From: Brevibacterium zhoupengii
Lineage (GTDB): Bacteria; Actinomycetota; Actinomycetes; Actinomycetales; Brevibacteriaceae
NCBI RefSeq assembly: GCF_021117425.1
Contig: NZ_CP088298.1
Location: forward strand, 2,604,001-2,668,000
Reading direction: 5' to 3'
DNA length: 64,000 nt
The notes beneath the pieces are model-generated. The model did not search any database. It was not told the origin of the DNA and worked only from the letters and a program-made list of their open reading frames with translations. The translations under genes were made by a program, and so were the position numbers. Positions 55,983 through 64,000 of the stretch are shown here, piece by piece. The stretch's first letter is position 1, and each line of letters starts with the position of its first letter.

Positions 55983-57293
55983 CTACTCCTCGAACCGGAT
56001 GCTGACGGCCCGACCATGGGCAGGCAGCTGTTCGCGCTCGGCCAGCACTTCGATGTGGTCGGCGACCTCGGCCAGTGCCGAACGGTCGTAGTCGATGACC
56101 TGGCTGACCTTGATGAATGAGTGGACTCCGAGGCCGGAGCCGTGAGCTGCGGTTCCCATCGTGGGCAGGACGTGGTTCGATCCTGCGCAGTAGTCGCCCA
56201 GGGACACAGGAGACCAGTCTCCGACGAACACCGCTCCCCCGTTGGTGATGCGGGCAGCGACCGCATGCGCCTCGGCGGTGTGAACTTCGACATGCTCGCC
56301 GGCATACCCGTTGACGACGTCGATCCCGGCATCGATATCGTCGACGAGGACGATGGCCGACTGCTGCCCCGACAGGGCGGTGTCGATCCGCGCCTGGTGA
56401 GCGGCGGCTGGGACCTGGGTGAGCAGTTCTGCCTGGACGCGTTCGGAGAGTTCGGTCGAGTCCGTGACGAGAACGGAAGCGGCCAGTTCGTCGTGTTCGG
56501 CTTGGCTGATGAGATCGGCGGCGACGAAGGCCGGATCGGCGTTCGCGTCAGCGAGGATGATGATCTCGGTGGGTCCGGCCACTGCGTCGATGCCGACCTG
56601 GGATCGCATGAGCGATTTTGCGGCGGCGACGTAGGCGTTGCCCGGACCGGTGATGAGGTCGACGGGGTCAAGCTGCTCCTCATCGTCGAGACCGTATGCC
56701 AACGCTCCGATGGCTTGGGCACCGCCCATGGCCCAGACCTCGTCGACGCCGAGGATGTGGGCGGTGGCGAGCACGGTGGGGTGGGGCAGTCCGTTGCTCT
56801 GCGGCGGGCTGGCGATGGCCAGTGAGGCTGACCCGGCAGCCTGTGCCGGCACCACGTTCATCACGACGGTCGAAGGGTAGACTGCCAGCCCGCCGGGGAC
56901 GTACAGGCCGACTCGCTCGATCGGCAGGTGCCGTGTCGTCACGTGTGCCCCGGAGGCCAACTGTGTGCGGACGTCAGCGGGACGCTGGTCCGCAGCGACC
57001 TTCCTGGCCCTGGAGATCGATTCGACCAGGGCTGCCTTGACCGACGGGTCCAGTTCGGCTTCGGCACGTTCCAGTTCGGAGACGGGCACACGCAGCGACT
57101 CCAGCGAGACCGAGTCGAACCTCTCGGTGAATTCCTTCACGGCACGGGTGCCCCCGGCCTGCACCTGAGCCAGGAGCTCGGCGACTCGTCGTTCGATATC
57201 AGCATGCGTCTCGGCGGCACGAGGCAGTCTCTGCTTGAGGAATCGCTTGTTCAGTCTCTCGCCGCGGAAGTCCAGAATGTTCACCCGCACCAT
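55983..57293 (-). CDS. hisD: Histidinol dehydrogenase
   Basis: A 436-residue Zn enzyme doing the last two oxidations of histidine synthesis (L-histidinol to L-histidine, NAD+). [25 protein letters not shown] and the metal/catalytic [11 protein letters not shown] and [13 protein letters not shown] blocks are present. It is alone: no other his gene is here. It sits 29 bases after dnaE and 2 bases before nrdR, an arrangement also seen in other actinobacteria. Confidence 0.95.
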   Translation of the reverse strand: MVRVNILDFRGERLNKRFLKQRLPRAAETHADIERRVAELLAQVQAGGTRAVKEFTERFDSVSLESLRVPVSELERAEAELDPSVKAALVESISRARKVAADQRPADVRTQLASGAHVTTRHLPIERVGLYVPGGLAVYPSTVVMNVVPAQAAGSASLAIASPPQSNGLPHPTVLATAHILGVDEVWAMGGAQAIGALAYGLDDEEQLDPVDLITGPGNAYVAAAKSLMRSQVGIDAVAGPTEIIILADANADPAFVAADLISQAEHDELAASVLVTDSTELSERVQAELLTQVPAAAHQARIDTALSGQQSAIVLVDDIDAGIDVVNGYAGEHVEVHTAEAHAVAARITNGGAVFVGDWSPVSLGDYCAGSNHVLPTMGTAAHGSGLGVHSFIKVSQVIDYDRSALAEVADHIEVLAEREQLPAHGRAVSIRFEE

Positions 57294-57322
57294 TCTAGTC
57301 CCCGTCCTTACCGCATGTGTTC

Positions 57323-60300
57323 TCAGGCCGTCAGACAGCGAGACCCCAGAAGAGCTTTGAGGTCACCGTAGAGGCTGGGATTCGGGTCGACGCGGATGGC
57401 GCGATCCAAGCGCATCACCGTCTGCCTGCCCGGCTGCGAGAGGACCAGGTGCACATCGGTCTGGCCCTTGTGGGATTCGAGCACCTGGAGCAGCTTCGAG
57501 GCCATCTCCTCCGTGGCCTTCTCCATCGGCAGCATGAGGTTGAGCGGACGATCCTTCGGGTCGGTGACATCGGGAATCGTCATCGACATCGCCATCATCG
57601 ACGTCGGGCGGTCATCGGAATGACGGATGCGCCCGGTCAGCGAGATGACGAGATCGTTGGCCAGCAGGCTCGCCACGGGTTCGTAGGTGTCACCGAAGAA
57701 CATGACCTCCACCTCGGCGTTCAGGTCCTCCACGGTCACGATCGCGTACGGCTTGCCCGAGTTCTTCGAGACTTTGCGGCTGACCTGGGTGATCATGCCG
57801 CAGATCTTGACCTGCGATCCGTCGTGACGGTGGGACTCCGGATCCACCACCTCGGCGATGGAGGCCTCCGACTCAGCTGCCAGGACACCTTCGAGACCGT
57901 TGAGAGGGTGGTCGGAGACGTAGAGCCCGATCATGTCTCGTTCGAACGCCAGCTTCTCCTTCTTCTCCCACTCCGGTCGGTCGGGAATCGCGACGGAGAA
58001 GCTTGGCTCATCATCGTCCCCGCCGAGTCCGGCGAACAGGTCGAACTGGCCGTTGGCCTCCTGACGTTTGACGCCGATGACCGAGTCGACGGCCTCCTCA
58101 TGGACCTCGACGAGTGATCTGCGAGTCTGCCCCAGCGAATCGAATCCGCCGGCCTTGATGAGTGATTCGATCGTGCGCTTGTTGCAGACGTGGCTGGGCA
58201 CCTTGTCGAGGAAGTCCGTGAAGGAGGTGTAGGCCCCCTTCTCCGCACGGGCTTCGACGATGCCGTCGACGACATTGGCGCCGACGTTGCGCACGGCTCC
58301 CATACCGAAGCGGATGTCCTCACCGACTGGGGTGAAGTGCAGGGCCGAGTCGTTGACGTCGGGCGGCAGCACCGTGATGCCCAGACGTCGACACTCGTTG
58401 AGGTAGATCGCCAGTTTGTCCTTGTTATCGCCCACCGAGGTGAGCAGGGCGGCCATGTACTCCGCCGTGTAGTGGGCCTTGAGGAAGGCCGTCCAATAGG
58501 ACACGAGACCATAGGCGGCCGAGTGGGCCTTGTTGAACGCATAGTCGGAGAAGGGCAGCAGGATGTCCCACAGGGCCTGTGCCGCCGCCTCGGAATAGCC
58601 GCGTTCCTTCATGCCGCCGAAGAAGCCGACCTGCTGTTTGTCCAGCTCGGACTTCTTCTTCTTGCCCATGGCGCGACGCAGAATATCTGCCTGGCCCAGC
58701 GAGTACCCGGCGACCTTCTGCGCAATCGCCATCACCTGCTCCTGGTAGATGATGAGACCGTAGGTCGTGCCGAGGATGTCCTCGAGAGGCTCCTCGAGCT
58801 CCGGATGGATCGGGGTGACCTCCTGCAGACCGTTCTTGCGCAGCGCGAAGTTCGTGTGGGAATCAGCACCCATGGGGCCCGGACGGTAGAGCGCAATCGT
58901 TGCGGAGATGTCTTCGAAGTTGTCCGGCTTCATCAGTCGCAGCAGGGCACGCAGCCCGCCGCCGTCGAGCTGGAACACGCCGAGAGTGTCACCACGGGAG
59001 AGCAGATCGTAAGCCCCGCGGTCATCGAGATCGAGGTGTTCGAGATCGAGATCGTAGTCGCGGTTGGCTTTGATGTTCTCGACCGCGTCGGAGATGATCG
59101 TGAGGTTTCGCAGCCCCAGGAAGTCCATCTTGATCAGTCCGAGGCCCTCAGAGGTGGGGTAGTCGAACTGGGTGATGACCTGGCCGTCCTGGAAACGGCG
59201 CATGATGGGAATGACATCGATGATCGGGTCCGAGGACATGATCACCCCGGCCGCGTGGACGCCCCACTGCCGCTTCAGTCCCTCGATGCCCTTCGCCGTC
59301 TCGAAGGTCTCACGCGCGTCCGGGTCAGAGTCGACGAAATCCCTGAACTCCCCCGCCTCGTTGTAGCGCTTCGATTCGGTGTTCTCGATGTCGGCCAGCG
59401 GAATGTCCTTGGCCATCTCTGCCGGGGGCAGGGCCTTGGTCAGGCGCTCCCCCATCGAGAATGGCTTGCCGAGGACTCGGGCAGAGTCCTTGAGCGCCAT
59501 CTTCGTCTTGATGGTGCCGTAGGTGACGATCATGGCGACACGTTCGTCACCGTACTTCCGTGTCACATAGTCGATGACCTCGCCGCGGCGACGATCATCG
59601 AAGTCGACGTCGAAGTCGGGCATGGAGACACGGTCGGGGTTGAGGAAGCGCTCGAAGAACAGTCCATGCTTGAGCGGGTCGAGGTCGGTGATGCGCATCG
59701 CGTAGGCGACCATGGAGCCGGCACCGGAACCTCGTCCGGGGCCGACGCGGATGCCGTTGTCCTTGGACCAGTTGATGAAGTCGGCGACGACGAGGAAGTA
59801 GCCGGGGAAGCCCATCGAGATGATGACGTCGAGCTCGTAGTCGGCCTGCTTACGCACATCGTCGGGGATTCCTCCCGGATACCGGTATTCGAGTCCCGTC
59901 TGGACCTCTTTGACCAGCCAGGAGGTTTCGTCCTCTCCGGGTGGGCAGGGGAACTTCGGCATGTAGTTCGCCGAGGTGTCGAAGGAGACTTCGCACTTCT
60001 CGGCGATCTCGAGTGTGTTGTCGCAGGCTTCGGGGAATTCGGAGAACAGGGCGCGCATCTCCGCACCCGATTTGAGGTAGTAGCCGGATCCGGAGAAGGC
60101 GAAGCGGGAGCCGCCCTGGTCATAGGTGGGTTCGATGAGCTTCGACCCGGATTGGATGGCCAGCAGTGCTTCGTGGGCCTTCGCGTCGGACTCATGCGTG
60201 TAGTGCAGGTCGTTGGTCGCGACCAAGGGAATGTCCATCTCCTTCGACAGACGGATGAGATCCTTGGTCACACGCTTTTCGATGGACAGCCCATGATCCA

Positions 60301-60880
60301 TGAGCTCGACGTAGTAGTTGTCCTTGCCGAAGATCTCACGGTATTTGCCGGCAGCGGCCTTGGCCTCTTCGTACTGCCCGAGGCGCAGCCGGACCTGGAT
60401 CTCTCCCGAGGGGCAGCCCGTGGTCGCGATGAGTCCCTCCGAGTAGGTCTCGAGCAGGTCCTGGTCGATGCGCGGCCACTTACTGAAGACGGAGTCGAGG
60501 GAAGCGTAGGAGGAGGCCTTGAAGAGATTGCGCATGCCCGTGTTGTTGCGTGAGAGCAGCGTCATGTGGGTGTAGGCACCACCGCCGGAGAGATCGTCAC
60601 GCTTCTGCGACTCATCCGTGCGCCATTTCACCCTGGTCTTATCACGCCGGTCGGTGCCGGGGGTGACATAGGCCTCGACGCCGATGATGGGTTTGATGCC
60701 GGCTGCAGTTGCCTGGGACCAGAAGTCGAAGGCACCGAAGAGGTAGCCGTGGTCCGTGGTCGCGATGGCCGACATTCCCGACGCTTTGGTCGCGGCCATC
60801 AGGTCCGTGAGTCGGGCGGCTCCGTCCAACATGGAGTATTCGGTGTGGACGTGAAGATGGACGAAATCGTCTTTCGGCAC
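57323..60880 (-). CDS. dnaE: DNA polymerase III subunit alpha (replicative, DnaE1)
   Basis: A 1185-residue C-family polymerase, the main replicase. N-terminal PHP domain (HLHVHTEYSMLDGAARL), palm with GPGRGSGAGS and catalytic PDFDVDFDDRRR, finger region, tandem HhH (GGFDSLGQTR) and an OB domain (about 1010-1090: VKICGMITQVSRKVSKNSGK). The length and lack of a fused exonuclease fit DnaE1. In actinobacteria the PHP domain is the proofreading exonuclease. It heads the dnaE-hisD-nrdR run. Confidence 0.96.
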   Translation of the reverse strand: MPKDDFVHLHVHTEYSMLDGAARLTDLMAATKASGMSAIATTDHGYLFGAFDFWSQATAAGIKPIIGVEAYVTPGTDRRDKTRVKWRTDESQKRDDLSGGGAYTHMTLLSRNNTGMRNLFKASSYASLDSVFSKWPRIDQDLLETYSEGLIATTGCPSGEIQVRLRLGQYEEAKAAAGKYREIFGKDNYYVELMDHGLSIEKRVTKDLIRLSKEMDIPLVATNDLHYTHESDAKAHEALLAIQSGSKLIEPTYDQGGSRFAFSGSGYYLKSGAEMRALFSEFPEACDNTLEIAEKCEVSFDTSANYMPKFPCPPGEDETSWLVKEVQTGLEYRYPGGIPDDVRKQADYELDVIISMGFPGYFLVVADFINWSKDNGIRVGPGRGSGAGSMVAYAMRITDLDPLKHGLFFERFLNPDRVSMPDFDVDFDDRRRGEVIDYVTRKYGDERVAMIVTYGTIKTKMALKDSARVLGKPFSMGERLTKALPPAEMAKDIPLADIENTESKRYNEAGEFRDFVDSDPDARETFETAKGIEGLKRQWGVHAAGVIMSSDPIIDVIPIMRRFQDGQVITQFDYPTSEGLGLIKMDFLGLRNLTIISDAVENIKANRDYDLDLEHLDLDDRGAYDLLSRGDTLGVFQLDGGGLRALLRLMKPDNFEDISATIALYRPGPMGADSHTNFALRKNGLQEVTPIHPELEEPLEDILGTTYGLIIYQEQVMAIAQKVAGYSLGQADILRRAMGKKKKSELDKQQVGFFGGMKERGYSEAAAQALWDILLPFSDYAFNKAHSAAYGLVSYWTAFLKAHYTAEYMAALLTSVGDNKDKLAIYLNECRRLGITVLPPDVNDSALHFTPVGEDIRFGMGAVRNVGANVVDGIVEARAEKGAYTSFTDFLDKVPSHVCNKRTIESLIKAGGFDSLGQTRRSLVEVHEEAVDSVIGVKRQEANGQFDLFAGLGGDDDEPSFSVAIPDRPEWEKKEKLAFERDMIGLYVSDHPLNGLEGVLAAESEASIAEVVDPESHRHDGSQVKICGMITQVSRKVSKNSGKPYAIVTVEDLNAEVEVMFFGDTYEPVASLLANDLVISLTGRIRHSDDRPTSMMAMSMTIPDVTDPKDRPLNLMLPMEKATEEMASKLLQVLESHKGQTDVHLVLSQPGRQTVMRLDRAIRVDPNPSLYGDLKALLGSRCLTA

Positions 60881-60961
60881 TGACAGCCTTCCCTCAGATA
60901 TGACCTTTGCTGCGACCCCCAGCTTAGACCATCTCCGGGTCTGTAGGCGGAGCCCGAAACG

Positions 60962-61000
60962 CCGCCTCGGCGACCGAGGATCGGTCGGTCAGCGAGGTGG
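60962..61000 (-). terminator. Terminator-like hairpin after rluD
   Basis: Outer stem CCGCCTCG (60962-60969) with CGAGGTGG (60993-61000, one G-T pair) and inner stem CGACCGA/TCGGTCG (60971-60977 with 60981-60987). It lies 36 bases past the rluD stop and 80 bases upstream of dnaE. Confidence 0.6.
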
Positions 61001-61035
61001 CGGGACGGAGCTGCGACGCAGTTTCCGAGGTGAGA

Positions 61036-61959
61036 TCAGGACGTACGGATACGATCGATCGCGTACTGCAGGTCCTCGGGGTATCCGCTTTCGAATTCGA
61101 CCCATTCGTTCGACTCCGGGTGATGGAAGCCGAGTTTGACGGCGTGCAGCCATTGCCGTTCCAGGTGCAGGTCCTTGGCCAGAGTCGGGTCCGCGCCGTA
61201 GGGAAGATCACCGACGCAGGGTCGTTTCAGTGCAGAGAAGTGGACCCGGATCTGATGGGTGCGCCCGGTTTCGAGATGAACCTCGACCAGGGAGGCTCGT
61301 CGGTGAGCTTCGAGCACCTCATAGTGGGTGATCGCGTTCTTACCTCCGCTGTGGACGGCATAGAGACCGTCGTGGCGAGGGTTGCGGGCGATGGGCGCGT
61401 CGATGGTGCCGAGCACAGGATCCGGCAGTCCCTGGACGACGGCGTGGTAAGTCTTCTCCACGGTGCGTTCCTTGAACGCGCGTTTGAGCACACTGTAGGC
61501 GTATTCGCTCTTCGCGATGACCATCAGGCCCGAGGTGCCGACGTCGAGGCGTTGGACGATGCCCTGCCGTTCCGGCGCACCCGAGGTGGCGATTCTGAAG
61601 CCGGCTGCGGCAAGTCCGCCGACGACGGTCCTGCCCTTCCAGCCCAGGGCCGGGTGAGCGGCGACGCCGACGGGTTTGTCGATGACGACGAAGGACTCCT
61701 CATCGTGGACGACCTTCATCCCGGGGACGGGATCCGGCACGACTTCCAGGGGCCGCGGGGGTTCGGGCATCTCGATGTCCAGTCGCTCTCCGGCGGAGAC
61801 TCGATCCGACTTTGCGACGACCTGTCCTGCCAGCTGCACGCCCCCTTCGGCGCAGATGTCGGCGGCTGCTGTGCGGGAGAGCCCCAGCAGCTTCGACAGC
61901 GCAGAGTCCACCCGCTGGCCTTCGAGGCCCTCGGGTACCAGGATCGAGCGTTCAGCCAT
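61036..61959 (-). CDS. rluD: RluA/RluD-family 23S rRNA pseudouridine synthase
   Basis: A 307-residue RNA-modifying enzyme. N-terminal S4 domain (about 13-75) and catalytic Asp139 in QRLDVGTSGLMV; HLETGRTHQIRVH is a conserved late motif. The RluA family isomerises uridine in rRNA; exact site not determined. The ATG at 61959 overlaps the lspA stop by 8 bases and has GAGAGGA upstream. The longer frame upstream merely reads through lspA. Confidence 0.9.
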   Translation of the reverse strand: MAERSILVPEGLEGQRVDSALSKLLGLSRTAAADICAEGGVQLAGQVVAKSDRVSAGERLDIEMPEPPRPLEVVPDPVPGMKVVHDEESFVVIDKPVGVAAHPALGWKGRTVVGGLAAAGFRIATSGAPERQGIVQRLDVGTSGLMVIAKSEYAYSVLKRAFKERTVEKTYHAVVQGLPDPVLGTIDAPIARNPRHDGLYAVHSGGKNAITHYEVLEAHRRASLVEVHLETGRTHQIRVHFSALKRPCVGDLPYGADPTLAKDLHLERQWLHAVKLGFHHPESNEWVEFESGYPEDLQYAIDRIRTS

Positions 61960-62506
61960 GTGTGTCCTCTCCGACCGTGTCCTCGTGCTTCGAGTCCGAT
62001 CCGTCCAGTTCAATGCCTTTGAGGCTGACCACCACGAGGGTGACAGCCGCTGCGGATATCGCAATGTCAGCGACATTGCAGATGAAAAACGATAGGTCGA
62101 TGAAATCGACGACGGCGCCGTGCAGAAATCCCGGCTGCCGGAACAACCGGTCAACGAGGTTGCCGAACAGTCCCCCCAAGAGCAGACCGAGTCCGATGGC
62201 CCAGGCCACGGAGCCCAACTTCCTCGACAACATGATGATCGCGACGAACACAGCAATTGCGATGAGGGGGAAGATCCAGGTCACACCGGAACCGAGTCCG
62301 AGTGCTGCGCCTGGGTTCCGGTAGAAGTTGAACCCTGCCAGAGTGCCGATGACAGCGACAGGCTCTTGTCCTTCGAGGAATCTGACCGCGAGGAACTTCG
62401 TGAACTGATCCACGATGAGGACGATCCCGGCAATGCCGAACAACATCCCGAGCATTCGGCGCCGCCGGGGTCGTGTCTCAGTGGCATCATCGTTCATTTG
62501 GCTCAT
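61952..62506 (-). CDS. lspA: Lipoprotein signal peptidase (signal peptidase II)
   Basis: A 184-residue, four-helix aspartic protease that removes signal peptides of diacylated prolipoproteins. Catalytic Asp119 (GNLVDRLFR) and Asp147 (FICNVADIAI) are present. It would process the lipobox proteins at 7514 and 47995. It overlaps rluD, the standard lspA-rluD pair. Confidence 0.95.
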   Translation of the reverse strand: MSQMNDDATETRPRRRRMLGMLFGIAGIVLIVDQFTKFLAVRFLEGQEPVAVIGTLAGFNFYRNPGAALGLGSGVTWIFPLIAIAVFVAIIMLSRKLGSVAWAIGLGLLLGGLFGNLVDRLFRQPGFLHGAVVDFIDLSFFICNVADIAISAAAVTLVVVSLKGIELDGSDSKHEDTVGEDTHG

Positions 62507-62575
62507 TCTAACTCACTGTTGATGGACGCGACGGCCCGGACGGAGCCGCTATGCGACATCTCACCCGGACACGAA

Positions 62576-62611
62576 CAAGGCCCGGGATCTCCATGGAGTT
62601 CCCGGACCTTG
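62576..62611 (-). terminator. Terminator-like hairpin after divIVA
   Basis: CAAGGCCCGGGA (62576-62587) pairs with TCCCGGACCTTG (62600-62611) with one mismatch, starting 19 bases past the divIVA stop. No T tract follows on the minus strand. Confidence 0.65.
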
Positions 62612-62629
62612 CGTGTCTGCTGTGACGAA

Positions 62630-63466
62630 TCAGAGCTTGTGATTCGATGACGAACCGAAGGAGTTCCCGTCCAGGGTCTCCGGCGCCAGACTTGTCGAGT
62701 TCTCGAGGTCGCGCAGCTGATCGTTGAGGTAGCTCTTGAGCCGCGTGCGGTACTGACGCTCGAAGTTCGAGAGCTGATCGATGGACCGCTCGAGGGTCGA
62801 CTTCTGAGTTTCCAGGGTCGACAGGGTCTCATCGCGCTTGGTCTCGGCCTTGCCGACGATGTCCTTGGCTTCGGTCTCTGCGGACCTGATGAGTTCGTCG
62901 CGGCGGCGTTCGCCTTCTGCCACATGCTCGTCGTGGACGCGCTGTGCCAAAGCGATGAGCCCGTGGGCGTCGCCGTCTCCGCTGCCGAGGCCCGAACCGA
63001 TGCCGAGGCCAGCGGCTGTGCCTGCTGCAGCAGCTGGTGCTGCGTTGCCGGCAGAAGCAGATTCTTTCGCTGCAGGAGACTGAGCGGAAGGTGCTGCTTC
63101 CTTGACTGCAGGTGCGGAAGGCTGTTCGGTGGTCTCCGGGACAGCAGGCGCTGCTGGGGACTGCGCCTGCTTCGGCGTTTCGGCAGCCTTCTGCGAGGAG
63201 GGAGCCGGCACCGCGGCAGGCATTGCCTGAGTGGCGTCGATGTCCTGAGCGGGTGCGGCAGCAGATGCTCCGCCGGCGTCGAGTTCCTTGACGCGCTGTT
63301 CGGCGGTGGAGAGCTTCTGACGAAGTTCGTCGTTCTCCTGGTAGAGACGGCGGATCTCTACGACTACCTCATCGAGGAAATCGTCGACTTCATCCTGGTC
63401 GTACCCGTCGCGGAACTTCACATGCTGGAACCGCTTGTTTACTACGTCTTCAGGCGTGAGCGCCAT
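62630..63466 (-). CDS. divIVA: DivIVA/Wag31 polar growth protein
   Basis: A 278-residue scaffold that marks cell poles and directs polar wall growth. The N-terminal lipid-binding domain (MALTPEDVVNKRFQHVKFRDGYDQDEVDDFLDE pattern, residues 1-33) is typical; coiled coils lie at about 33-60 and 170-260, separated by a long Ala/Pro-rich spacer (about 66-150). I start at the ATG at 63466 with AAAGGTGA upstream; the upstream frame is unconserved. Essential in related species. Confidence 0.94.
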   Translation of the reverse strand: MALTPEDVVNKRFQHVKFRDGYDQDEVDDFLDEVVVEIRRLYQENDELRQKLSTAEQRVKELDAGGASAAAPAQDIDATQAMPAAVPAPSSQKAAETPKQAQSPAAPAVPETTEQPSAPAVKEAAPSAQSPAAKESASAGNAAPAAAAGTAAGLGIGSGLGSGDGDAHGLIALAQRVHDEHVAEGERRRDELIRSAETEAKDIVGKAETKRDETLSTLETQKSTLERSIDQLSNFERQYRTRLKSYLNDQLRDLENSTSLAPETLDGNSFGSSSNHKL

Positions 63467-63728
63467 GAGGTCACCTTTGGTCGATCTACATTCATTACGC
63501 TGCCGCCATAAAGACGGCTTCAACGTCACATTAGCGTAACACCTGCAGTTTTGTCCTGCAGAAATGCCGTGTCGCAATTTTCATATGACGAAGTTGTAAT
63601 AATCGAGCCTAGCAACACACGGAACTATTCAGCGAACTGAGGGCCATCTCAAGGCAGCCGCAGTGATGAGTGCAACAGTCATGTAACGAAGAGGAAACCT
63701 GCGCTGCGCATCAACTCAGCCGATCGTC
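63467..63728. other. Gap between divIVA and the YggT gene
   Basis: 262 bases, AT-richer than its neighbours, presumably carrying the divIVA promoter. No open frame or structured RNA is convincing. A TAATGT hexamer near 63530 on the minus strand is a possible -10 but lacks a good -35. Confidence 0.5.
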
Positions 63729-64000
63729 TCAGGCGCTCACCCTCGAGAAGTTGAACAGAACCGATGCGAGGATCTGGATTCCGATCAGCAGCACGATGAA
63801 GCCCAGATCCAGTGAGATCTGCCCCAGACGCAGTGGTGGAATCACCTTGCGCAGGAGGCGCAGCGGCGGATCGGTCAGTGTGTACACGATCTCGGCGAGA
63901 ACCAGGAAGAAACCTGCAGGCTTCCATTCGCGTGAGAAGACCTGGACGAGGTCGAGGACGACTCGAGCCAGGAGAACATAGACGTAAAGACTGAGTGCCG
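63729..64000 (-). CDS. YggT family membrane protein (start beyond the window)
   Basis: The minus strand reads ALSLYVYVLLARVVLDLVQVF, then TDPPLRLLRKVIPPLRLG, then a second helix ending in FNFSRVSA and a TGA at 63729. This is the YggT family: small proteins with two helices, usually encoded between sepF and divIVA in actinobacteria and linked to envelope/division genes. About 90 residues are seen; the N-terminus lies past base 64000. Confidence 0.88.
   Translation of the reverse strand, partial: ALSLYVYVLLARVVLDLVQVFSREWKPAGFFLVLAEIVYTLTDPPLRLLRKVIPPLRLGQISLDLGFIVLLIGIQILASVLFNFSRVSA

Noticed and set aside
58190..60553. A 787-codon open frame antisense to dnaE
   Set aside because: High-GC shadow of the real dnaE frame; composition rich in Val, Asp, Gly and His without domains, and dnaE is unambiguous.
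61960..62256. Upstream extension of the rluD frame
   Set aside because: It lies within lspA in another frame and lacks family similarity; the ATG at 61959 has a ribosome site.

Overview
The window is chromosomal DNA of a high-GC Gram-positive bacterium (Actinomycetota). The evidence is the gene set: HemQ, CgoX and a ferrochelatase with a C-terminal cysteine cluster (the coproporphyrin heme route), DivIVA/Wag31, SepH, an HrdB-like SigA, DUF3000, DUF3093, DUF3710, DUF4192 and DUF4193 proteins, and CeoB/CeoC. Gene order from msrB/hemQ to sigA broadly follows, from memory, the M. tuberculosis Rv2674-Rv2703 block, with insertions. Details such as the cydDC fusion fit a Micrococcales-type genome; Brevibacterium is my best guess, but the genus is inference. 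I saw no phage, insertion sequence, CRISPR array, rRNA or tRNA.

Layout. 1-6.2 kb: glyS (partial), DEAD-box helicase, uppS-recO, and leuA behind a transcription attenuator with a 14-residue leader peptide carrying four consecutive Leu codons. 6.2-16.4 kb: a more accessory stretch of envelope and small-molecule genes (Cys-rich membrane protein, L,D-transpeptidase lipoprotein, reductase-like protein, SDR, DUF817, penicillin acylase family, alpha/beta hydrolase), then msrB-GNAT and an OhrR-like regulator facing a 70-residue unknown across a perfect palindrome. 16.5-24 kb: hemE-cgoX-hemQ, DUF3000-rnd, dxs. 24.3-32.3 kb: aconitase with an 18-bp palindrome in its promoter, a TrmA-like methyltransferase, and an APC permease divergent from two TrkA-type K+ regulators.

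32.3-38 kb: OB-fold protein, DUF3710 and dut facing DUF3093; DUF4193; a 75-residue unknown; ferrochelatase; sepH. 38-45.7 kb: cytochrome bd module cydA-cydB-cydDC (fused exporter), with a divergent BlaI-type repressor and M56 (BlaR1-like) protease. Two CTAC-N5-GTAG sites sit just upstream of cydA. 45.7-55.2 kb: parE, amidase lipoprotein, sigA, DUF4192, spermidine-synthase-like protein, HelD. 55.4-64 kb: dnaE-hisD-nrdR, then divIVA-lspA-rluD and the start of a YggT gene; these link replication, dNTP control, lipoprotein processing and polar growth.

No wholly new multi-gene system is evident. The best leads are regulatory: the BlaI/M56 pair beside cytochrome bd, the leuA attenuator, the acnA palindrome, and the OhrR-like regulator paired with a small unknown protein instead of Ohr. 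All functions come from reading translated sequence and known families; no database search was run.
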